Origin: Calocera cornea HHB12733
Lineage: Eukaryota; Basidiomycota; Dacrymycetes; Dacrymycetales; Dacrymycetaceae
Reading direction: 5' to 3'
Assembly: GCA_001632435.1 (NCBI GenBank)
Contig: KV423991.1
Coordinates: forward strand, 38,108-102,107
DNA: 64,000 nucleotides
Part shown: one piece after another, positions 56,155-64,000 of the stretch
How positions within the stretch are numbered: position 1 is the stretch's first letter
Layout of the letters: the number at the start of each line of letters is the position of its first letter
Translations under genes and position numbers: made by a program
The notes under the pieces: model-generated
Told to the model about the DNA's origin: nothing
Databases searched by the model: none
What the model saw: the letters and a program-made list of their open reading frames with translations, nothing else

Positions 56155-59100
56155 TCACGGCCTGATCTGGTTGGGGAAGAACCCAAGCCCGTTCTGCTCG
56201 TCCACGGGGCTCGGCTCCTCAGGCAGGGGCACGGTCCTAGGCGGCGGGCGCTTGACCTCTTTCTCAAGCAGCTACAAGCCGGCGGGCCATTCCATCAGTG
56301 TCTGGCGCAGAAGGGCACGGGGAAAAGGAAAGGGCGAGGGAGAAGACGCACCTCCTTCCGCAGCTCATCCCCATCGACGTCCTTCCTCCCCCCACGCTCC
56401 TCCATCTCGTCCTCCGTGAGCAGCGCGTGCCCGCGGCGGAAGACCTCGCCCTCCTCCTCCACCCAGTACTTGCTCCTCTCCTCCACCGGGCTCGCAAGGG
56501 GCACCTTCACCCCCGGCGCGGAGCTGCCGCTGGCAGGGGAGGAGCTGCTCGATGCTACTGCTGGCGGGGGAGGGGGCCGGGGAAGTCCGGGGGCAGTGCT
56601 GCCGCCAAACGTCACGGACGCTGACACGCGCGGACGGATGTCCCTCCCCAGCTCTTCGGGGTCCGGGTCCACCCCGGCGCCGAGCGGCTCCTCGTCCGAC
56701 GCGTCGTCATCGCTCCCCGAGGTGATGCTGAATGCGGGCGAGAGGGCGTGCGCGAGCGGGCTGGTGGACACCGTCTGTGTCGGTGACAGAGAAGCAGCAG
56801 CGACGGGGGTGCTCGGGCCCGAGCCGGCGGCGCTCCCACTGCCGCTGCCGCTCGGGCTCGCGTGCAGCCCGTTCAGCCCCAGCCCGACGCGCCCATCCCC
56901 GTTCACCCCCTGCGCCTTCTGCCGCGCCTTCGCGCTCAGCTTGGCACTCGCCGTGAGCCCATCCATGAGCTCGAGCAGCTGGGCCAAGCGGTCCTCCGCC
57001 CGCTCAGCGCGGATCATCTCCTCGAGCCGCTCGACGAGCGCCTGGCGCGCATCGTCCCCGACGTCCCTTTCGCCACGGCAGATCTCGCCGACACAGTCGA
57101 TGACCTCGACCTCGGAGAGCTTGACGACCTTGAGCCGCTCCTTCTCGCTCTTGCCGAGCGGGCGCGCCTCCTCCGACGCGGGCTTGGCAGCCTTCAGCAC
57201 GTCCGGGTCGCTCCCCTGCAGGGTGTGCAGGATCTCGCTCTTCCCGAGCAGCTCGGCGCCCCTCCCGGCCTTCTCGGTGTTGCGAATGCACGCCTGGAGG
57301 ATGTCGCGCGAGCAGCGCGCGGCCTGCTCGTCGTTCGGCGGGATGGAGAGATCCAGGCAGCGCAGGGTGAGGTTGGACCGCATGCCCGCTGCGAGCGCGA
57401 GGATGCCCGCGTAGTCGAGGTCGTTCCGCGTCAGGTCGAGGTGGAGCAGCGTGTGCGTCTCGGGGATGAACTCGGCCAGGTGGATGGCGGCTTGCGACGT
57501 GAGGTTCGTGTTGGAGAGGAAGAGCCGCCTGAGCGAGCGGTTCACCGTGAATGCCATGCGGAGGGAGGTGACCTGTCAACCGTCACCCAGTCAGCCTGGT
57601 TGATCCACACGCCGAATTAATCCTGGCACAACGCACCCCCTCCAGACTCGGCCCGCAACACGGGTTCCCGCTCAGGTCGAGCGTCTCGAGCGTCTCGTTG
57701 TACTTGAGCGCCTCGGCCAGCGCCGACAGGCCCTTCTCGTCGATCCTGTTCTCGGCGAGGTTGAGCACCCGCAGCGTGCGGTTCCGCTTGAGCACCTGGG
57801 CGATGTACGTCACGCCCGTCTGCGCACGCACGGACACACGGGAGATCAGCACTAGTGTCCCACTTTCAGGAAGGAGGGAGGGACGTACGCGGATATCGTT
57901 CCCCTTAAGGTCCACCGTCCTAAGCTTCCCCAACCTGGGCACGTCATCTAGCCCCCGAACGCTGCTCAGCAGCGCGGGGCTGGGCAGCCCACCCCCTCCA
58001 CCAGCTCCACTGCTCCTCCCGCCCTCCGCCCCCGCTCCCGCTCCTCGCGCACCGTCGCCGGCGTCGCGCCACTGCCGGCTCGTGATCCCCCCCGAGTCAC
58101 TGGACGTTATGATTGGCGGGCTGCTGCGCCTCGGCGTGCTCTGGCTCCCCGCCCCGGCCCCGCCTCCAGCGTAGCCCGATCCAGGCAGGGCAGTAATGCT
58201 GCCCCTGGGCGACTGCGACGGAGTGCTCCTCGGTGTCCCGCCCGCGCTGCTCACACTGCTCCCCTGGGCACTGTTGGCCCCCTGAGCCTGGAGGCCCGCG
58301 AGCGCGGCGGGGAGCGGAGGCACGGGGTGCAGGGTCGGCGGCTTGCCCTGCGCGAGGAGGGCCGCTTGCTGCTGCTGGATGCGCTTCACTTTGGGGACGT
58401 AGGCGGCGTACGTCGTCGTGTGCGGTGCTGCGCCCGCGCCGGACGGCTGGGCGGGCTGGGCAGCCGGCGGGCGCGGGGGCAGTAAGCGGGGCGGAGGCGC
58501 TGGCGAGCCAGACTGGGAGAACGAGAGCAGCGACTGCTGGGAGTGCGATGCCGGCAAGGAGGGGGCCATGACGATCGGCGCAAAGGCCGTGTCCGGGTAG
58601 TCTTTCATCAGCACTGCGAGGGCGACGGCGCCCGAGGCGGAGATGCGGTTCTGGCGCAGGGAGAGGTGGCACAGCTGGGAGGGGCGGATGGCGTGCGCTG
58701 TTTTGTCACCGAACCAAAACCAGAGACCGCGTTAGCACGGCATCCTTTGCACGAGCACGAGGCAGGGAGGGGAAGGGGGACGCACCAAGAATCTCCAACG
58801 ACGCGGGCTTGAGACTGCAGTTGTCCAGCCTGAGCGTGACAAGCCCGTCGCCATCGTCCACGCCCTCCTCATGCCACGGCTCGCTGAGCAGCAGGCGGGC
58901 GACCTCCCAGTCCTCCTTCCGCACGCCCTTGCCCTTCATGCTCGGGCTGAGGGGCGTCTCGAGCCCGTCCCCGCCCGGGCCGTCCTGGTTCGGGTTCTGC
59001 GCCTGCAGGACTTGGACGATGATCTGTGCGCAGGCGGGGGGGAGCGGGATGCCAGAGAGGTCGAGCGAGGAGAGCCGGCGCGCGCGCGCGAGGTACGTCT

Positions 59101-60286
59101 GGAGCAGGGAGAGCGCGGGGGCTTTCAGGCGGGGGTTGTTGGCGAGCGAGAGCGCGGGGAGTGAGGCGCTTATTAGGAGAGCGTGGAGGATTGGACTGAG
59201 GCTCTGTGTGCAACAACAACAACAACAACAACAACAACAGGAAAAACCAGGAAAAACAAGAACGGCATGGTCAGCGGGAGCCCGGCCAAATGGGGAGGAA
59301 GCACCGCACCTGCTCATCAAGATCGCACCCGTCCAGGCTCACTTTCGCGAGCCGCAGGTTGAGCGCAAGCACGTCCGCGACCGTCGCGGCGTGGTACGTG
59401 CTCAGGGTTATCCCCGAGAGGTCCAGGATCCGGGGCTTGTTGTTCAGGCCGTGCTGGGGGATGGGTCAGTACTGGGCTCAGAAGCGGGGGATGCGGAAGG
59501 GGGTGGAGCAATGGTGTGTGATAGCGGGGAAGGATGGGCGAGAGGTTGTGAAGATGGGCTGACGGCGGGAATACGCACCTTGATAGCGATGACGATCCTC
59601 TCGTCCGGCCTCTCCTCCCTAGTCCGACAGCAGTCCCTGTAGAACCCCTCGACGCGCTCTGCGCTCCACGTGCTCTGCCTGAGCGTGACGAGGGTCTCAC
59701 GGAGGGCCTCCTCAGCCTGGATGCGGGACTTGCTCGTCTCGGGCGAGCATGGCGGGAGGGCGGAGGAGATGGAGTAGGTGACGGAGAGGACGGGCATGCG
59801 GAAGTGCGCGCGCTTGAGCGGCTTCTTGTTCGCTGAGGATGCTGCTGCTGCTCCCGGGGCAGAGAAGGAGGGGGAGGAGAGGGCGGCGGAGGTTTGCACG
59901 GCGAGCGCGGGCGGGTGTGTGTCCCTGCCGCCTTGCTGGGCTTGGGCCTGTCCGGGTGCGGGTGCGGGTGCGGAGGTAGGCAGGCCGAGCTTGGATGGGA
60001 GGGAGAGGAAGTTCTGTGTGAGGGAGGTGAAGACGTTCTTTGGCGGCGGGGGGGGCGGCCGGAGGATGCTGCGGAGCGGCCTGTGTGGAGAGCGGTAGAT
60101 CGGGGAGAGGGGCGTCGAGGGCGGGGAGAGGGCGGCGGCGGCGGCGGAGGAGGAGGAGGCGACGAGCACCTTTGTCAGGTCGGGCGTGCTGGGCGTCGGC
60201 GGCGCTGCGGGGTCGAGTGCCCGTTCCCGTTCCCGTTCCCGGGCCGGAGCCGCGGGAGAGGGCGAAGAAGAAGAAGTGGTCGCCAT
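56155..60286 (-). CDS. Large leucine-rich-repeat (RNI-like) protein with disordered regions
   Basis: Predicted intracellular scaffold or regulator. It starts MATTSSSSPSPAAPARERER, followed by a disordered Ser/Pro/Ala region containing RSILRPPPPPPKNVFTSLTQ and the basic block KKPLKRAHFRMPVLSVTYS; KRAHF resembles the RVxF type of protein phosphatase 1 docking motif, which is only a suggestion. Leucine-rich repeats then run in two groups: PRILDLSGITLS, KVSLDGCDLDEQ, SLDLSGIPLPP and LRLDNCSLKPASLEIL; after a long Ser/Gly-rich linker, LRTVDLKGNDIR, LRVLNLAENRIDEKGLSALA, LETLDLSGNPCCG, LRRLFLSNTNLTS and LLHLDLTRNDLDYAG. The C-terminal part is charged, then disordered, ending in LGFFPNQIRP. The nearest known architecture is the PP1 regulatory subunit 37 / RNI-like class. 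About seven exons; an intron holds a CAA repeat at 59211-59239. Confidence 0.85.
59211..59239. repeat. CAA trinucleotide microsatellite in an intron
   Basis: About nine to ten uninterrupted CAA units (GTT in the coding orientation) within an intron of the LRR gene. Its antisense reading makes a poly-Asn frame on the plus strand that is not a gene. Confidence 0.9.
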
Positions 60287-60783
60287 GGTGTATATATGCC
60301 TGTCCGCCGCTTGTTCAAGGAGACGAGTCGGAGTATGAAAAGAAAGGGAGGCAAGAACAGGTTGAGCAGGGCAGAGCAGCTTGAGCAGGGCAGGAAATGT
60401 AGGGTAGTGTAGCAGCAGAGCTCTGACGATGGCTCGATTGCGCGGTCGCAGGCAGGGGCCAAGGGTTGCCGCGGCGGTGCACACACCCAGCGGGCGCAGA
60501 TTCCTCCCATCGGAGACCCACTCGGCTCCGGGGATTCATGGCCCCGGGTTGATGGGCTCACAACCCGGTAGGCTGATAGAGGAGTGATGGGATTAGGACC
60601 TGGAGCGCAAGACCGGAGACTCGGCACGCTGCCCCTGCACCGGCTCCACTCGTCCATCCGGTCCCAATACACATTGTGATTTCCATCCTTACTTCATTCA
60701 CACCATCCCTACACCCCCAACCCCACCCCCACCAGACCCTGCGAACCCTCGCCTGCAGCACAGTAGACCACACCCCCGCTCCC
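60287..60783. promoter_or_regulatory. LRR-gene promoter and beta-lactamase-like gene 3' flank
   Basis: About 0.5 kb. A TATATATG-like sequence lies only about 5-15 bp upstream of the LRR start codon (60289-60298), so it is more likely leader than core promoter. Purine-rich sequence (about 60310-60410) precedes it. No gene seen. Confidence 0.45.
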
Positions 60784-62549
60784 TCAGGGAGCCAGCACCT
60801 CATAGATCGTGCTCTCCACCTCCCTGAGCAGCTTCTGCACGCACGGGTCGCCGCTCGGCAGGATCTGGCTGCAGAGCACATACTGCCCATTTGCAAACCC
60901 AAGCGTCGTCAGCCCGAGTCCCACAACACCCATGATCAAGTGATAAGGGTATTAGGGTGTTGCAAGGGACAGGAGACGATGAGCGCGGCACGGCCGTGGA
61001 AGGGGTGGAAGAGGTGGTTTGGACGAACTTGGGAGAGAGGGAAGGAATGAAGGACGCACCCCAATGTCCTTCTTGGCGTCCACGAGCCAGTAGCAGTTTG
61101 CCACGCCCGCCCACTGCACGCTGCCCGCCGCCCGGCCGGTCGGGAGAGGCTCTTCGAAGACCATTCCAATCTGCGCTCGCGAGGCCAAAACAACCACATC
61201 AGCGCCCATCCCCCTCTACAGCCTCCACGGCAGCACTGTATCGTGTATGAGCGAAGGCAGCACTCACCAGCGCGTAATCCCGCTTCGCCCCCGGGAACTT
61301 GCTCAGCGTCGTCCCCGGCAGTTTGTGGAACGCGTTGCAGCTCTCCTTGGCCTCTGGCTCGAGCGCACCCGACATGCCGAGTGCGTAGGTGGCGGGGCTG
61401 AGGATCTCCTGTCCCGAGGGGGTGCGCCCGCCCAGCAGCAGCATGCGGACGAACTTTGCGTAGTCGCGCGCTGTGCTCCAGGAGCCTGGGTACACCACGG
61501 TCAGTCCTGTACTGGCTGCAGGAAGCGAGAGGGGAAGGGGGAATGAACAGGAAGCAACGTACCCCCGCCGCCCATGTCCACCTCGACCTTATGCGGCCAC
61601 TCGTCCGCCCTCGCCACGGCCCTCCCGTCCGCCTCCCGCTGGAACAGCGTCGTCTTCCTCTCCAGCAGCTGCGGGGTGAGGTTGAACACCGTCGAGTCCA
61701 TGCCTAGGGGCCCGCGGATCTCCTTTTGGAAGATGTGCCCCAGGCGGTCGGCGGAGAGGGACTCGACGAGGAGCCCGGCGTAGTCGATGCCCTGGGGTGG
61801 GGTCAGCGCCTCATGACGAGAGACAGCGGAGGGAGGGAGGGGAGAGCGGAGAGAGAGAAGTGGGGAAAGAGGCGGCAGGGTAAGGGGAGGAAGTACATAC
61901 CATGCCGTAATGCCACTCCTTCCCCGGCTCATGCCACGCCGGGAACTTGAACGCGCCCCTGCTCGCGGTTCTCACGCTGGGGATCCCATTCCTGGCCATA
62001 TATTGGACCCCGTGCGGGTAGGCGTGGCCGTATATGAGCCCGTTGGAGTGCGTCAACAGCCGACGTAGGGTGACCTTCTCTTTTGCGGGGGCGAGGACGT
62101 AGTCGCCGGAGGAGAGGTTGGGCGCGGTGCGGTCGATACTATACGTCTGATTGTTAGCTGCGCGGGAGGAGGGAAGGGGAGGACGTACAGCTGGACGCTC
62201 TGCAGCTCTGGAACATAGGGCGAGACGTCCTCGTCCAGTCCTATCAAGCCCCGCTCAACACACTGCAGCGCCGCGACGCTCGCTGTCACCTCATCAGCGC
62301 TCGCCCCAACACCAAAGCAGTTCAGCACGCACTCATCGCCTTGGTCATACTAGCGATCCACACGACGGTGTCGACCGTGAAGGGCTTGCCCGACTCGAAG
62401 TCCGCCACGCCCGAGCTGCCCTCGTACACGTTCCCGCCCTTGCGCACTACCACCAGGGCGACGCCGGGGATGCCCAGGGCACCGGGGGCGGTCGCGGCGC
62501 TCAGGAGCGCGTCGAGCTTCGTCTTGAGTTCTTGTTCCTGGGCGGACAT
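60784..62549 (-). CDS. LovD-like serine beta-lactamase-fold hydrolase/transesterase
   Basis: Class C beta-lactamase-fold esterase or acyltransferase; fungal relatives include the LovD acyltransferase and many uncharacterised EstB-type esterases. It starts MSAQEQELKTKLDALL. The nucleophile motif SxxK is at VWIASMTKAM (Ser about residue 62). The general-base Tyr is in EWHYGMGIDYAGLLVESLS, joined across an intron. Other blocks are LRRLLTHSNGLIYGHAYP, GPLGMDSTVF, VYPGSWSTARDYAKFVRMLL and a C-terminal NGQYVLCSQILPSGDPCVQK. Substrate not predictable, and no secretion signal is evident, so it is probably cytosolic. About eight introns, most 50-80 bp. Nearest neighbours are the LRR gene on the same strand and gene-free repeat sequence to its right. 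No tailoring-gene partners suggest a metabolite cluster here. Confidence 0.88.
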
Positions 62550-62826
62550 GGTACGGTAAACCAACAGGTCGATCGTCGAGCGTGCAGTCTGATGGCAGCC
62601 GGGAAGAGCAGCGCCTAGGTACATATGGACTGAACATGCGCCGGACGGATGGTGCCATCGGTCCGAGTGCCAGGGCCAGATGGAGGTTGCCGGGGACGTC
62701 ACGGTCGGTATGGAATCCTCCATAAACTAATCGCGGGTTGCTGTGGCGGTGAGGGCCGCGCACGTGGGAAAAGCACGTGGCTCACGTGGCGTTGTCCGCG
62801 TCGCACCTCAGGGGAAGGGGTCCAAT

Positions 62827-62879
62827 GGAAGCAAATCAGTGGAAGCAAATCAGTGGAAGCAAATCAGTGGAAGCAAATA
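62827..62879. repeat. 14-bp tandem repeat (GGAAGCAAATCAGT)
   Basis: Three full copies of GGAAGCAAATCAGT at 62827, 62841 and 62855 and a fourth, partial copy at 62869. Confidence 0.92.
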
Positions 62880-62881
62880 TA

Positions 62882-62915
62882 GCTAACCCCTAACCCCACA
62901 CCCCAACCCTAACCT
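62882..62915. repeat. Short degenerate telomere-like block (CCCTAA type)
   Basis: The sequence reads CTAACCC, CTAACCC, then the variant CACACCC, then CAACCCTAACC, i.e. four to five degenerate units of the C-rich telomere strand (TTAGGG on the other strand). It is interstitial here, flanked on the left by a tandem repeat and on the right by the minisatellite. Confidence 0.65.
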
Positions 62916-62998
62916 GAGTGCACCATTAGCTGTACACACCACATAGTTATTTGGGGAACATTAAATAAATAAAACAATTGGGGCAATGAGGGGTAGAT

Positions 62999-63044
62999 GA
63001 CAGGAGACGGGAGACGGGAGACGGGAGACAGGAGACGGGAGACG

Positions 63045-63078
<34 letters not shown>

Positions 63079-63121
63079 GGGAGACGGGAGATGGGAGACG
63101 GGAAATGGGAGACGGGAGATG

Positions 63122-63162
<41 letters not shown>

Positions 63163-63190
63163 GGGAGACAGGATCAAGGGAGATGGGAAA
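62999..63190. repeat. 7-bp purine-rich minisatellite (GGGAGAC/AGGAGAC)
   Basis: About 25 units of GGGAGAC, AGGAGAC and GGGAGAT alternate for about 180 bp. They are highly strand-biased, with G and A on the plus strand. A diverged continuation with the same units occurs at about 63320-63410. Runs of GGG at 7-bp spacing (for example 63068-63125) fit the G-quadruplex pattern. Confidence 0.93.
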
Positions 63191-63319
63191 CAAGATCAAG
63201 GGAGATGAGAGCAAGGCAGTCAGAATACAATCAGAGTAGTCCAAAAATATCTTGGCTCAAAATAGTACATTATGAAGGGCAAGAGTAGATTGAAATCTTG
63301 GCAAAGAACTTTCAACAAT

Positions 63320-63410
63320 GAGGGAGACAGGAGATGGGAGATGGAGATGGGAGACAAGAGACAGGAGATGGGAGATGGGAGACAGGCAGAAGATGGAAGA
63401 CAGGCAGAAT
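63320..63410. repeat. Second, diverged block of the GGAGAC minisatellite
   Basis: Units such as GGGAGAC, AGGAGAT and GGGAGAT recur about 130 bp after the main block, with insertions between them. It looks like an older part of the same array. Confidence 0.8.
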
Positions 63411-64000
63411 ACAGTCAGAATATGGTAGTTGGCAGGGTATGTACCACACTGGCCAGACGTATAAGGGGAAAGGCCAATGATGGACGTATATATGCCTCAA
63501 TGGCACATGGATCAAAGCCCCCATGCTATGAGGGCACACAGTCTAGCAAAGCTGCCAACTAAACCTGACTGAGTTGAAGAGACCGAAGATGAGGGATTCG
63601 GAGGAGGTTGTGGCTGACAGTATCCAATAACCAACCAATCGTACCCTTCATAAGTCCAACTAGGAGATACGTGGGACATTGAAGGTAGTTTGGATGAAGC
63701 AAGCAGAGTTCGGAGAGAGTTCGGGAGTTCGGAGCGGGAGGATGGACGTGATGACCAGGCTTTCTCACAAGACTATGAAGATTCCTCAGAGATCAGATCT
63801 AAGGAGAAGCTACCCAAGGTACCAAAGGTTATATACGAAAAGAGTGAACATAGCCTCAGCTTCTCCTGAACACTCCAAAGTGAGACCCAACACTGCCTGA
63901 AGCATTGCCGACCACAGCATTGCTCATCCGAACATAGCCAAGTACTGCCCCGCACAGCCAAAAGGTCACAGCCTTGCTTACCCTTACCTAATCCTGTGCC

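Larger units (their letters stand above)
62550..64000. other. Gene-free, repeat-containing end of the window
   Basis: About 1.45 kb without a supportable gene: promoter of the LovD-like gene (left), a 14-bp tandem repeat, a telomere-like block and a 7-bp minisatellite, then AT-richer sequence with direct repeats of GAGATGGG-like units. The remaining 63,560-64,000 shows nothing I recognise. Long frames in the minisatellite are repeats of RETGDG-type peptide, not genes. Confidence 0.55.

Noticed and set aside
56416..57620. Plus-strand frames of 250-330 codons opposite the LRR gene
   Set aside because: Antisense shadows of a GC-rich coding exon. The minus strand has leucine-rich repeats in register.
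60784..62549. Bacterial-type beta-lactamase giving antibiotic resistance
   Set aside because: Introns and LovD-like motifs show a fungal esterase/transesterase of the same fold. No evidence for drug hydrolysis.
62882..62915. True chromosome end
   Set aside because: The telomere-like block is only about 34 bp, degenerate and followed by more than 1 kb of unique and repeat sequence, so it is interstitial.
62999..63190. CRISPR array
   Set aside because: The 7-bp units are contiguous with no spacers, and the organism is a fungus.
62947..63290. Frames of repeated RRETGDG / PVSRLPS peptides
   Set aside because: Direct translation of the 7-bp minisatellite, present in all frames; no codon bias and no start context.

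Overview
This is a gene-dense nuclear window from a filamentous basidiomycete fungus, probably an Agaricomycete. The genes have many short introns (about 37-140 nt), commonly with GTGCGT or GTGAGT donors. The GC content is high. The families include CAP10-type GT90 glycosyltransferases, PriA/CPL1-like secreted proteins, a WSC-GH71 alpha-1,3-glucanase, a cytochrome b5-fused sphingolipid desaturase and LovD-like beta-lactamase-fold proteins. No prokaryotic, viral or CRISPR feature was seen.

Left part (1-37.6 kb): an accumulation of secretory-pathway glycan genes. It holds three GT90 (CAP10-like) type II membrane enzymes (1.0-3.4, 4.3-7.2, 18.7-21.8 kb), a GT18/MGAT5-like enzyme (11.9-13.5 kb), a tandem pair of membrane-anchored GDSH-type SGNH proteins (13.9-17.9 kb), two further SGNH esterase/acyltransferase-like proteins (23.5-25.5 and 35.7-37.6 kb), three O-fucosyltransferase-like enzymes (25.8-30.3 and 32.7-34.3 kb) and a delta-8 sphingolipid desaturase (30.8-32.4 kb). 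Two profilins and triosephosphate isomerase sit inside it (7.4-11.2 kb). Many of these genes are tandem or local duplicates. A roughly 2.6 kb tandem duplication has left a decayed desaturase tail between two O-fucosyltransferase-like genes. The most economical hypothesis is a Golgi/ER glycan assembly and decoration cluster (capsule- or wall-glycan-like). This is inference from content, since no product is known.

Middle part (38.5-53.1 kb): three secreted cysteine-rich CPL1/PriA-like genes, two of which share an apparent 17-nt micro-exon. A complete-looking PIF/Harbinger transposon (41,784-44,681) has 14-bp terminal inverted repeats, an ACT target-site duplication, a Myb-like gene and a DDE transposase gene whose 3' ends overlap, and a dense array of a TGCGCA-centred palindrome. 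It appears to have landed in an unidentified membrane-protein gene, pieces of which lie on both sides. A secreted alpha-1,3-glucanase with four WSC domains follows.

Right part (54.2-64 kb): a nuclear-type (Dot5-like) peroxiredoxin, a large leucine-rich-repeat protein and a LovD-like serine hydrolase, all on the minus strand. The last 1.4 kb has no gene. It contains a 14-bp tandem repeat, a short degenerate telomere-like CCCTAA block and a purine-rich 7-bp minisatellite, consistent with subtelomere-like or breakpoint sequence. Gene ends given here are start and stop codons. Exon junctions were inferred by eye from reading frame, GT/AG sites and comparison between paralogs.
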